17,043 nucleotides of DNA from Isotricha intestinalis (GCA_023807065.1 JAJJLU010000837.1:1-17043), one strand, 5' to 3'. Positions 8,992 to 17,022 are shown, numbered from the stretch's first letter. Program-made: numbers and translations. Notes: generated by a model not told the origin, from the letters alone.

Positions 8992-10485
8992 TTATTTTTT
9001 CTTTTTATTACTAAACTCATCTCTTAATTTTCTATCTCTTCTTTGATCTTCTTCCATTAAAATTTTATATTGTTGACAAAACTCTTCATCGTGAATTTTA
9101 AGTAAAATTTCATCTAATCTATAACATGAATCAGAAGGAAGAGTATAATTATTTCTGAAAAATTCTGGATATTGATTTTCAAAAAAATTCCAATAACACT
9201 TATCATCAAAATTAATATCAATAGTAAAATGTCCTTCAATTTTACATTTTTCTTTTATTTTATCAGTTACATTAATTTTATCTATAATACTATTATCAAA
9301 TTTACTTAATTTAAAATCTGATAATTTATAAATTCCTCCGATGAAATAATCAGGAAAACTCATTTTTTTTTCAGGACTTTTAAAAAATTTCCCAATAAAA
9401 CCTCTTTTCTCATTAGGAGCAGGATCTAAATTTATAAAACTAATTAAATCATTTTCTACATCATAAACACATATTTTTCCTTTGAAATGAAATTTTCTAG
9501 TTCCCATCATAGTTCCAGATAAATTTAAAGTTGGATAAATAATAATATTTTTTGTTTTATCTGGATATTCAATGACAAAATTACCTTTATAAAATATAGT
9601 TAATGTGTTAGGATAAGTTGATGCATCTGCCTCTTCATAACCATAAATTTTATAATTTTTACCATAAGCATAAAAATTCATTATTGGAGGATGATGAGAA
9701 GTTTGTTCTAAATAATAATATGAGTCATTTAGTTTTGCTTGAAAGGTTTCTCCTAAAATTGGATTAAAGGGTTTCAAAGGAGCTCCTAATAAATAAAATT
9801 TAGACATTGCAAACACCGTTGAATATTTTAATTTTTCAATTGGAGATAAATTTAATGTTTTTTCTAAAATTAAACTACTCATTCCATTTTGCCAAACCCA
9901 TTGTTCTAATAATGACCTTAAATCAAATATATTTATTGGTAATGATATATTCATTATACTTCTTCCTTTTAATAAATTTGCTCCAATTTTTTTAATTAAA
10001 TATGTACTCACTGCTCTTTGTTTTGATATAATATCATCTCTTTGATAAATAAAACCATCTTCTCCTAGATTTCTCGAATAATCTTTTCTTAATAATTGCT
10101 CATATTTTAATTCATACTCTATTTTTTCTATTTGTAAAGGGTCCTTATTTAAGGGATTTAATAGATTAATAGGCCATTTGTAAAATTTTATTAAATTATT
10201 TTCAAAATTTTTTCCATCTTTAGATAATTCTTCTGCTTTTTGAACTTCTGATTCTGGAATCATTATATCAACCAAATCTAAATTAAAAATAAATTATTAT
10301 TTTAATAAATTTACTTGAAGTATCTTCTAAAGTCGCTGTTCTTATAAATGTATTGTCAATTGAATCTATAATATTAAATTTTTTATTTTACTTTCTTGAA
10401 GAAATTTTTTTATTAATTCTTCTGAATTTGAACATTTGTTAGAAAAAATAAAAGATATTCTTCTTTTAATATTATCTTCTGTCAT
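8992..10485 (-). CDS. Oxysterol-binding protein-related lipid transfer protein, three exons
   Basis: The exons are 10392-10485, 10315-10365 and 8992-10277, giving 476 residues. The ORD lipid-transfer domain is marked by the family signature EQTSHHPP at 239-246 (usually EQVSHHPP), by KPFNPILGETF at 217-227, and by ISLPINIFDLRSLLEQ near 159. There is no PH domain or FFAT motif, so it resembles short Osh4-like members that move sterols or PI4P between membranes. The long frame alone has no ATG until 10263 and would begin mid-domain. Two upstream GT-AG introns restore an N-terminus starting MTEDNIKRRISFIF and continuing SIDNTFIRTATLEDTS into LVDIMIPESE. An in-frame TGA upstream makes the ATG at 10485 the first one available. 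The gene converges with the kinesin and diverges from the TTLL gene over 100 bp. Ligand is not predictable. Confidence 0.92.
10278..10314 (-). other. 37-bp intron 2 of the OSBP gene
   Basis: On the minus strand it starts GTAAAT and ends TTTTAATTTAG. Splicing joins A with AT to make AAT (Asn49) and continues LVDIMIPESE without a stop. Confidence 0.82.
10366..10391 (-). other. 26-bp intron 1 of the OSBP gene
   Basis: On the minus strand it starts GTAAAA and ends ATTATAG. Unspliced, the frame meets a TAA inside this interval. Spliced, it gives FLQEN then SIDNTFIRT, reaching the ATG at 10485. At 26 bp it is the shortest intron in the window. Confidence 0.75.
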
Positions 10486-10585
10486 ATTTTTAAATAAAAT
10501 AATCAAATTATAATTATTTCATATTTCAATAATAATTTTTCAATTATATGGAAAAAAAGATCAATTAATTTACTAATATATAAAA
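10486..10585. promoter_or_regulatory. 100-bp divergent promoter region, OSBP and TTLL
   Basis: Only 100 bp separate the two divergent start codons, so both promoters and both 5' leaders must fit here. It is AT-rich, with no TATA box that could be distinguished from background. Both starts are fixed by upstream in-frame stops (TGA before OSBP, TAA before TTLL). Shared regulation is an inference from spacing only. Confidence 0.55.
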
Positions 10586-12571
10586 ATGTTCACTGAGTCA
10601 ATTATAAAGAATTCATTCCTAGTAATTCAAAATATTCAAAAAGCAAAACAAGAAAAATTAAAAAAATTAGAGGGGAATAGAATTAAAATAAATGATTATA
10701 TAAAAATAATAAAAGTTAATCCTTATAATTTTAATAGACATATAAACGATCATCCTGGTTTCAAATTATCGGTAAAAAGATGTCCATATTTAACTGAAAG
10801 AGATTTTTTTCAAGGAAAAACAAATTTAACATTCACAAGAAATTATCTTAATAATTCAAAATCAAATAAATCTTTACCAAAAATTCTAAATGAAATAAAA
10901 CCAATATTAAGTAATAAACCAAAATTACCTATAAATTTTTCAAGAAATAAAACTTCTTCAAGTAATTCAAAAGGGAAAAATCCAAATTCATTTTTTCAAG
11001 AAAATTGTTATTCTTATATAATAAAACCTGAAAATTGTGGATATTTAGTTAGAAAATGTTTTGACCATAGATTAAATTGGAAAGAAATTAATGATTTTTT
11101 TTTTAATATATTTAATTTTAAGTGGCAACAAAATATTGTTGGAATAGATTATAAAAATTTAAGTAAAGGAAATGGAACTCAACAAATTGTTAATCATTAT
11201 GAATTTCATTTTTCTATTTCCAATAAAGCTAGTTTATTCCAAAATTTAATAAAATATGCAGAAACTAAAAATGAAAATATTTTTAAATACATTCCATTTA
11301 CAATTCTTTTTGATTGTGAAAATGGAAAATATAATGATATAATCAATAATTTTGAAAAAGTTTTTAATAATATTAATCAATATATTACCAAATATGATGA
11401 TATTTCACTTTCTTCTCAAAAAAAAAAAGATTTAAAATTATATTCAAATTATTTTTCATTAATTGATAAATTAGGAATTAAAACTCCTATAATGATTCCT
11501 TCCACTCATTGTGAAAATAATAATGGAAATTTATGGATTTTAAAAGCTCCAAATTTAAATAGAGGAAGATGTATTAAAGTAATAAATTCAATTAGTTTAT
11601 TAAAAAAAGATATTAAGGATTTTAATGAAGGAATTGTTAAAGGATATGAAAAAGAAAATGAAGAAGAACAGAACTCAGAAAAAACATTATATAAGTCAAA
11701 TATTGTTGTTGTTCAAAAATATATTGAAAAACCTCTTTTATATTTTGGAAGAAAATTTGATATTAGAATTTGGGTTTTATTAACTCATAAAATGGAGGTT
11801 TATATGTTTAATGAAGGTCATTTAAAAGTTTGTAGTGTCAATTATAACTTAAATTCAAAAGATAATTATTCTCATTTAACTAATTATTCTTTTCAAAAAA
11901 CAAATATTAATTTTAGTAAATTTGAATTTGGCAATGAAGTTTCTTTTGATGATTTACAATATAACATTGATTCTAATTATCCAAATAGCAAAATAAATTT
12001 TAAAAATGATATAATGCCCAAAATCAAAAAAATTATTAAAATTACATTTAGAAGTGTTAAAAAAAAAATAAATCCTTATAATCGAAATTTTACTTTTGAA
12101 ATTTTTGGCTTTGATTTTATGTTAGATGAAGACTTTAATCCTTTTTTGATTGAAGTAAATACTAACCCTGGATTAGAGGAAAGTTCTCCTTTAATTAAAA
12201 TGTTAGTTCCAAGAATGATTGATGATGCTATAAGATTAACTGTAGATGATATTTTTCCTCCTATTTATTCTTTTGACAATACATTGAATAATAATAATAA
12301 TAATAATGGTAATAATAAGAATAATAACAATTTTAATAATAATAATAATATGAATATAATTAATTATACTACTTTGAATAATAATAAACAAAATAACAAA
12401 AAAGAATGTATATATCAAAGCCCTTTTCCTGTAAAAGGGTATTTAAATAATGAAAATTTATTTAAATATATTTGCAATTGTAATAAAGATTGTGATGATT
12501 TCTATAATTTAAAAATGAAATTTAGAAAATTAAAAATTAAGGGATATAAATTTAAACATGAAAGAAAATAA
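10586..12571 (+). CDS. Tubulin-tyrosine-ligase-like (TTLL) family amino-acid ligase
   Basis: The 661-residue protein carries the ATP-grasp TTL domain at about 190-555. Visible elements are WILKAPNLNRGRCI at 317-330 (ATP-binding Lys320), VVQKYIEKPLLYFGRKFDIR ending near Arg394, and FEIFGFDFMLD then FLIEVNTNPGLE at 504-531, with Asp510, Glu523 and Asn525 as likely Mg-ATP ligands. The enzyme should ligate an amino acid (Glu, Gly or Tyr) to tubulin or another protein, most often on axonemal or cortical microtubules. Which one cannot be told from these motifs. The Arg-Gly-Arg-Cys-Ile loop has Cys where Gly is more usual. An Asn-run insertion from an AAT microsatellite follows the domain (about 570-610), and a Lys/Cys-containing tail ends the protein. 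A TAA just upstream fixes the start. No introns are seen. Confidence 0.9.
   Translation: MFTESIIKNSFLVIQNIQKAKQEKLKKLEGNRIKINDYIKIIKVNPYNFNRHINDHPGFKLSVKRCPYLTERDFFQGKTNLTFTRNYLNNSKSNKSLPKILNEIKPILSNKPKLPINFSRNKTSSSNSKGKNPNSFFQENCYSYIIKPENCGYLVRKCFDHRLNWKEINDFFFNIFNFKWQQNIVGIDYKNLSKGNGTQQIVNHYEFHFSISNKASLFQNLIKYAETKNENIFKYIPFTILFDCENGKYNDIINNFEKVFNNINQYITKYDDISLSSQKKKDLKLYSNYFSLIDKLGIKTPIMIPSTHCENNNGNLWILKAPNLNRGRCIKVINSISLLKKDIKDFNEGIVKGYEKENEEEQNSEKTLYKSNIVVVQKYIEKPLLYFGRKFDIRIWVLLTHKMEVYMFNEGHLKVCSVNYNLNSKDNYSHLTNYSFQKTNINFSKFEFGNEVSFDDLQYNIDSNYPNSKINFKNDIMPKIKKIIKITFRSVKKKINPYNRNFTFEIFGFDFMLDEDFNPFLIEVNTNPGLEESSPLIKMLVPRMIDDAIRLTVDDIFPPIYSFDNTLNNNNNNNGNNKNNNNFNNNNNMNIINYTTLNNNKQNNKKECIYQSPFPVKGYLNNENLFKYICNCNKDCDDFYNLKMKFRKLKIKGYKFKHERK
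12286..12393 (+). repeat. AAT-rich microsatellite inside the TTLL gene
   Basis: Imperfect AAT repeats, interrupted by single changes, encode Asn runs after the catalytic domain. Such in-frame Asn tracts are common in AT-rich protists and likely vary in length between strains. It lies outside the catalytic core. Confidence 0.85.
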
Positions 12572-13109
12572 TATGTATATTTATATTAAACTACTATATT
12601 TTGATTAATGTTCAATCAGTAAATTAATATAGTATTTTTCTTTTTTATTTCTAAATTTAAATAATGACATTATTAAATAAATGATTAAATAAAAATTTAA
12701 TTTAATCATAAGTAATAATTTATATAACATTTATTAATGTTAATATAAATGTAAAGACAATCAACCAATCCCATCTCAGTATTTTTTACTTGAAGATAAA
12801 GTTTAATTCTTTAGATGAAGAATTTTTAAAAATAATTTCAAATAGATAATATAATTATGGTATAATCAATTTATTTTTTGTTCAAAAAGTAAAAATATAT
12901 TTTTTTAAATTGTTGAAAGTAAATAAAAATAAATTTTTAACCATAAATAAATTTTTTATTATTTTTTATAAATTTTGTTTTACAAATTATTTATAATGAT
13001 GAATTTATAACCGTGTTTCATATGACGAAAATTAACTTTTTCGAATGAACCTGTTCTGCAATTCTGATATTATTAACATTTTTTTCAAAAATTTGGCAAA
13101 TTAAAACAT
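12572..13109. other. Convergent spacer, TTLL and Asn/Ser-rich gene, holding a snoRNA candidate
   Basis: A 538-bp spacer between convergent genes. Close to the TTLL stop is a small hairpin with perfect 8-base arms (ACTATATT at 12593-12600, AATATAGT at 12626-12633), probably chance or part of the 3' untranslated end. The right part, around 13000-13070, is richer in G and C and contains the box C/D snoRNA candidate listed separately. The remainder is plain AT-rich sequence. Confidence 0.55.
12991..13072 (+). ncRNA. Box C/D snoRNA candidate, guide for 5.8S rRNA 2'-O-methylation (U96-like)
   Basis: A perfect box C (ATGATGA, 12996-13002) and box D (CTGA, 13064-13067) stand 72 nt apart end to end, a normal C/D size. 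A short A/T terminal stem is possible outside the boxes. The ten bases touching box D, TTCTGCAATT (13054-13063), are the exact complement of AATTGCAGAA, a nearly universal 5.8S rRNA segment. By the box D plus five rule the modified base is the G of AATTG, equivalent to human 5.8S Gm75, which is guided by U96 (SNORD96). As I recall it, that guide ends the same way, in CTGCAATTCTGA. ATGACGA at 13022-13028 may be a C' box; no clear D' is seen. It lies in a spacer rather than an intron, so it probably has its own transcription unit or comes from a 3' transcript end. Confidence 0.78.
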
Positions 13110-14918
13110 TTAATTGCTATTATTTTGCTCTTCATTATTATTTTCTTCTCCTTCATAAATTAATAATTCCTCTTCGCCATTATTACCATTAAAATTTAAA
13201 TTTTGTTCGTTAAAATTTAAATTTTGGGAAACACTTTGACTATAATTATTATTATTTTCTTCAATATTATTATTATAATCTTCATTATTTTGAGTTTGTA
13301 TACTTCTTCTAATATTTCTAAAAAAAATTCTATGTCTTCTATTATTACTTTTTTTTTCTTCACTTTCATGAAAAGATAAAATATTGGATTTTTTACTGTT
13401 AGAATTTTTGCTTTTATTGTCTTCATTGTAATTGATTGGGTTTTCTTTTTTATTTAACGTATTATTTTTTTTTAAATTCATATTAAATAATATTTCATGG
13501 TTTCTATTATCACTTTTATTTTCATCATCATCTTTAAAAGATAACATATGACTTGAAATTTTTCCACTTGAATTTTTACTGTTAGAAAATTGAATGTTAG
13601 AACTTTTATTATATGACTTTTTACTTTCAGATTTATTATCGTTTGGAATTTGACTGTTGGAATTTTGTCTAATTTCAGAATCTACATTTTCGGAATTTTT
13701 ATTCCCTGATTTCTCATCTTCGAAAATTTGGCTATTTGAATGTGATGCAATGTTTTCTTTTTTTGAAGTATCATTTTGCAATTTGTTATCTTGATTAAAG
13801 ATCGGTAAAACATTCTGTTGTTTATTTTTCATATTTCCATTTTTATAATAAAGAGTATTAATTGTATGTTTTCTATCTCTACTTTCTATTTCACTTGGAT
13901 CATGAAAAGATGATATATTATTTGAATTTTCATCTTTTTCACTGGATAATATTAATTTCATTTCTTCCTTTTTTATATTATCATTTCCATTATTATTATT
14001 ATTATTATAACCATCATTTTCACTATAACTATTAATCTCTTCATTGTCATAATGTTTATTAAAATTACTCTTATGATTTCTAATAGAATGTTTTCTATCT
14101 CTACTTTCTTTTTCACTATTATCATGAAAAGATAATTGATTATTTGAAATTTGACTAGAGGGTTTTGAAGGAAAATTAGATTTAGAAGATGAAATTTCTT
14201 TCTCAGAAAGATAATTTGAATTAGTTTTATTTTCTTCAATTTCTGTTTTTTTATCATCTTCATATCTTCTTAAGTTTAATATAATATCTTTGAGTTCATT
14301 AAATTCTTCATCATGTTTTTTTTCAAATTCGAATAATTTATTTTGAATTTCATTTTTTAAATCTTTAAATGAATCAACAATTAAATTCATTTCATTTGGT
14401 TCATCATTATTTAAATTGTTATTATTATATATAATATTATTTTTTTTTCTATTTTTATAAGGATTCTTCATTTTTTTTCTTGTGATGAAATTTTCATTTA
14501 TTGGTTTTAAATTAAATAATTTTTCATAGACAAATTTAGGCTCATTAATAGGAACATTATTTGGAATTTTCACTTGATTAACTTGATAATTTTGATTAAA
14601 TTGATTCTGATAATTTAAATTTCCAAATTTCCTCTTTAATTCTAATTTCCTAATTCTGTCTTCTAATATTTCCAATTGATAAGAATTTGGAGTTTGGAAC
14701 ATCATATTACCAGTTGTTTGAAAAACATTATTTTCAAAACTTGGATTGTCAAAAGTATCATAATTTAAATATGAATTATGAAAGGGAAAATTATATGATT
14801 TTGATAAATTTGAATCTGGATTGAATAAAGGATATGAATTATCATTTGGTGTCCATGAATAGACATTTGGATTTGATGAGGAATTTCCTGTGTAAAATTT
14901 CAACAAAACATTATCCAT
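13110..14918 (-). CDS. Asn/Ser-rich protein with four copies of a 19-residue SFHD...RxH motif
   Basis: I do not recognise this 602-residue protein. Its N-terminal 75 residues are rich in Asn, Ser, Tyr and Phe. Short coiled-coil candidates lie at about 80-97 (QLEILEDRIRKLELKRK) and 178-222. A basic patch is at 147-160. From 230 onward it is polar and probably disordered, and carries four equally long motif copies at 261-279, 335-353, 458-476 and 513-531. The shared pattern is S3-F4-(H/K)5-(D/E)6, E9, S12, (D/N)14-R15, H17, I19, for example SFHDNSEKESRDRKHSI. The copies are diverged but gap-free, so they look selected rather than slipped. There is no signal peptide or membrane segment. The tail is acidic and Asn-rich. 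The motif could be a docking or phosphorylation site, but nothing in the sequence fixes its partner. Confidence 0.85.
   Translation of the reverse strand: MDNVLLKFYTGNSSSNPNVYSWTPNDNSYPLFNPDSNLSKSYNFPFHNSYLNYDTFDNPSFENNVFQTTGNMMFQTPNSYQLEILEDRIRKLELKRKFGNLNYQNQFNQNYQVNQVKIPNNVPINEPKFVYEKLFNLKPINENFITRKKMKNPYKNRKKNNIIYNNNNLNNDEPNEMNLIVDSFKDLKNEIQNKLFEFEKKHDEEFNELKDIILNLRRYEDDKKTEIEENKTNSNYLSEKEISSSKSNFPSKPSSQISNNQLSFHDNSEKESRDRKHSIRNHKSNFNKHYDNEEINSYSENDGYNNNNNNGNDNIKKEEMKLILSSEKDENSNNISSFHDPSEIESRDRKHTINTLYYKNGNMKNKQQNVLPIFNQDNKLQNDTSKKENIASHSNSQIFEDEKSGNKNSENVDSEIRQNSNSQIPNDNKSESKKSYNKSSNIQFSNSKNSSGKISSHMLSFKDDDENKSDNRNHEILFNMNLKKNNTLNKKENPINYNEDNKSKNSNSKKSNILSFHESEEKKSNNRRHRIFFRNIRRSIQTQNNEDYNNNIEENNNNYSQSVSQNLNFNEQNLNFNGNNGEEELLIYEGEENNNEEQNNSN
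13326..13382 (-). repeat. Motif copy 4 (residues 513-531)
   Basis: Encodes ILSFHESEEKKSNNRRHRI. It keeps the invariant Ser-Phe, Glu9, Ser12, Arg15, His17 and Ile19. Confidence 0.8.
13491..13547 (-). repeat. Motif copy 3 (residues 458-476)
   Basis: Encodes MLSFKDDDENKSDNRNHEI. It is the most diverged copy, with Lys for His at position 5, but all invariant positions are kept. Confidence 0.75.
13860..13916 (-). repeat. Motif copy 2 (residues 335-353)
   Basis: Encodes ISSFHDPSEIESRDRKHTI, sharing ESRDRKH exactly with copy 1. Confidence 0.8.
14082..14138 (-). repeat. Motif copy 1 (residues 261-279)
   Basis: Encodes QLSFHDNSEKESRDRKHSI. Copies 1 and 2 are the closest pair. Confidence 0.8.
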
Positions 14919-15527
14919 TTTTTATTATATATTTCAAATTTTATCAAAAAATTATCTATTTCAAAAGAAAAAAACGAAGATGATAAAAATTAAAAAATAA
15001 ATGAAGAATTATATCCTTATAATATAATTGAAATTTTTTTAAAAAATATGGAAATATTCAAATTGAAAATAAAAATAAAAAGATTATTTAGTCAGTAATA
15101 AAAGAGGAAGAATTTGAAATTCTTATGTTAAATTAATTTTTATTTTTTAAATAAAAATATTAAATATTGCCAGAATATTATATGATTCAAATACATAAAA
15201 CTATTATTAATTTAATATCTATTTTTCCTTCTATATTGAATATAATGCACTCAAAATGACACATAATTTTTTCATTTAGATAGATAATAATAATTCTAAA
15301 AATTATATTGGCTTTAAAAGTTAATTTTTATTTTTAAATTTAATGAAATAAAAAATGAGTAAATTATTTTAGTAAGGGTTAGATTTTAACCATATTATTA
15401 CTGAGTCTTGTTTATTTTATATATTTAAATATTCTATCAAATAAGTCTCTTCAATATATTCAAAATAAATTAATTAATCAAGAAGTAAAAATTAATCAAA
15501 ATAAAGGATTGACGATTAATCAATATA

Positions 15528-15553
15528 TACCTTAAAAGACACATCTATCAGAT
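15528..15553 (+). repeat. Left terminal inverted repeat
   Basis: Twenty-six bases starting TACC and ending CAGAT pair with 15810-15836. A partial second copy of the inner part (CTATCTGGAT, 15561-15570) follows directly, so the left end may be longer or internally duplicated. Confidence 0.65.
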
Positions 15554-15809
15554 GACATATCTATCTGGATTTCAAAGTTCTTAATGGATTTATATAAATA
15601 ATTTAATTTTATTAGCTAAATAGATAAATTTTTAATTTTTTTATTTAATAAAAGAATAAATTATTTCATTTTATACTTTATATATATTTTAAATTGAATA
15701 TAAGTATTAAACACATATCTAAAGTTTAATATTTCAAATAAAATCAATTTAGATATTATATTCTAAATTTCAATTATTATTATTTATTTGTTTGAAATTA
15801 AAAATAGCT

Positions 15810-15836
15810 ATCCGGATAGATGTCTCTTTTACGGTA
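15810..15836 (-). repeat. Right terminal inverted repeat
   Basis: Twenty-seven bases whose reverse complement starts TACCGTAAAAGAGACATC. It ends in GGTA, giving the matching TA at the right border. Confidence 0.65.
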
Positions 15837-16183
15837 ATAAATGGGCAATAAATAAGAAAAAATAAAAGACAAAAATTAAATAATAATCAAATATTTATTT
15901 ATTTAATATAAATGAACTTGTTTATGTTTTAAAATACCAAAGAGTCCCAAATCAAATATTTTTCACTTTATATTGTTTTAATGTAATATATACAATTTAT
16001 CACAATAATTATTTGCTTTATAATGAAATAAAAAATTTTGGTTATTTTTATTAAATTTATTTAAATATTTATTCATTTAAAAAATTTTCATCAAATTAAT
16101 TGTAATTTCAATTATTCTTTAATATGTTTAATTTTTAGTTAAATTTTAAATATAGTTTAATTTTTTAATAATTAATTTATTAT

Positions 16184-16537
16184 ATGAATCCTACAACTGT
16201 TAGATGTTCTCATATTTTACAAAAACATAATAAAAGTAGAAATCCAAAAGATAGGGTAAGAAATAAAATAATTACTCGCTCTCCTGAAGAGGCAATGAAA
16301 AATATTGTTAAAATTAGAGAAGAATTAGTGAAAAATGGAGTTAAAGAAAATTTTGCTAATATGGCTTATAATTTTTCTGAATGTTCATCATGTCAAAATG
16401 GAGGCGATTTAGGAGAATTTGGACATGGAGATATGGTTCCTGAGTTTGAAGAAGTAGCTTTTAAATTAAAAATTGGAGAGTTAAGTGAACCTGTTTCTAC
16501 TGAATCTGGTATTCATTTAATTTTAAGAACTGGATAA
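16184..16537 (+). CDS. Pin1/Ess1-type parvulin peptidyl-prolyl isomerase without a WW domain
   Basis: The 117-residue protein is essentially one parvulin domain, which isomerises Ser/Thr-Pro bonds. By alignment to Pin1 from memory, His10 matches His59, Lys14 Lys63, Arg19 Arg68, Cys67 Cys113, Met84 Met130, Phe88 Phe134, Ser108 Ser154 and His111 His157. Conserved blocks are RCSHIL at 7-12, SECSSCQNGGDLGEFGHG at 65-82, GELSEPV at 98-104 and GIHLILRTG at 109-117. The second Arg of the Pin1 phosphate-binding pair is Asn20, and Gln131 is Val85, so phospho-substrate preference may be weaker. No WW domain is encoded upstream, as in plant Pin1-type enzymes. The start sits directly before the domain, and nothing supports an upstream exon. 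It is likely nuclear or cytoplasmic. Confidence 0.93.
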   Translation: MNPTTVRCSHILQKHNKSRNPKDRVRNKIITRSPEEAMKNIVKIREELVKNGVKENFANMAYNFSECSSCQNGGDLGEFGHGDMVPEFEEVAFKLKIGELSEPVSTESGIHLILRTG

Positions 16538-16694
16538 TTTTAAAAAAAACTTAAATTTATTTATGAAAATTCTGTTTTAATTTTTTTTATAATAAAATAT
16601 AAATGAAATATAAATTTCAAATTAATAAAAATTAGAAAATGTATTTTAAAAATGATGATTCACTTAAGGAAAAAAAAATGACTAATGAATATTA
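16538..16694. other. AT-rich spacer after the parvulin
   Basis: Contains the 3' end of the parvulin gene. An ATG near 16638 opens a short frame (MYFKNDDSLKEKKMTNEY) that may belong to the broken gene on its right. Confidence 0.4.
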
Positions 16695-17022
16695 AAAGTA
16701 TATGAAGATTGGTGTAAAGCAATAATATTTGATGGAAAATATAATTTAATAATAGCATTAATGAACGCTTAAAATTATAAGAAGGAGAATAAAAGGAATT
16801 ATTAATAACTTTAGACACAACAATAGGCAAAGTATTTAAATGATTATGAAAATCTCTTTGTATCTCACACTTTTTATATGAGAAAAGGTGATAAAGAAGG
16901 AGGAGCAGATGTTGACTAAGGGATTAACTTAGTAGAATCAATAATGATTTTACCAAATATTACATTATTTTTACATATGTTTATCCTATTTATCAGCAAG
17001 AACACTATTATTCCTAATTTCT
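16695..17022 (+). pseudogene. Coding-like frame interrupted by TAA/TAG, unidentified
   Basis: One plus-strand frame runs from 16695 to a final TAA-TTT-TGA near 17020 with no frameshift, interrupted by TAA or TAG at 16770, 16803, 16806, 16812, 16824 and 16917. The content between stops is protein-like and unusually G-rich for this DNA: VYEDWCKAIIFDGKYNLIIA, then NDYENLFVSHTFYMRKGDKE, then GINLVESIMILPNITLFLHM. Stops are TAR only, never TGA, and fall next to two ordinary CAA codons, as if CAA/CAG had become TAA/TAG. A gene decaying by C-to-T change is the simplest reading. A foreign gene using a TAR=Gln ciliate code, or chance, are alternatives. I do not recognise the protein. It may continue past the window edge. 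Confidence 0.45.

Larger units (their letters stand above)
15528..15836. mobile_element. TA-flanked terminal-inverted-repeat element, about 309 bp (MITE or retained IES)
   Basis: Two inverted arms face each other: 15528-15553 reads TACCTTAAAAGACACATCTA onward, and the reverse complement of 15810-15836 reads TACCGTAAAAGAGACATCTA onward. They match at 23 of 26 paired positions with one gap. Both arms begin with TA, so the unit can be read as a 305-bp element flanked by a TA duplication, the target of Tc1/mariner transposases and of many ciliate IESs. The arms are richer in G and C than the AT-rich interior. The interior has no convincing coding sequence, so it would be non-autonomous. The right arm also contains a perfect palindrome (CTATCCGGATAG, 15808-15819). 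A chance hairpin of this length in such biased DNA is unlikely. Confidence 0.65.
14919..16183. other. Long divergent spacer with an inverted-repeat element
   Basis: About 1.26 kb separates the Asn/Ser-rich gene and the parvulin and should hold both promoters. The section 14960-15110 has purine-rich, faintly coding-like plus-strand content with stops, too weak to call. The middle holds the TA-flanked inverted-repeat element (15528-15836). The last 350 bases before the parvulin are AT-rich with no sign of a WW-domain exon. Confidence 0.5.

Noticed and set aside
9807..9995. Plus-strand frame inside the OSBP gene
   Set aside because: It is antisense to the conserved ORD core and has no features of its own.
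12593..12633. Hairpin just after the TTLL stop, considered as a terminator
   Set aside because: Intrinsic terminators do not apply to nuclear protein genes, and 8-base A/T arms are common in this composition.
14960..15110. Plus-strand coding-like run (NEELYPYNIIEIFLKNMEIF) in the spacer
   Set aside because: Only about 45 codons with stops on both sides, and Lys/Asn/Ile-rich content is what any purine-rich AT stretch gives.
16640..16700. Second box C/D candidate starting at an ATGATGA near 16650
   Set aside because: No CTGA follows within snoRNA range and no rRNA-like guide is visible.
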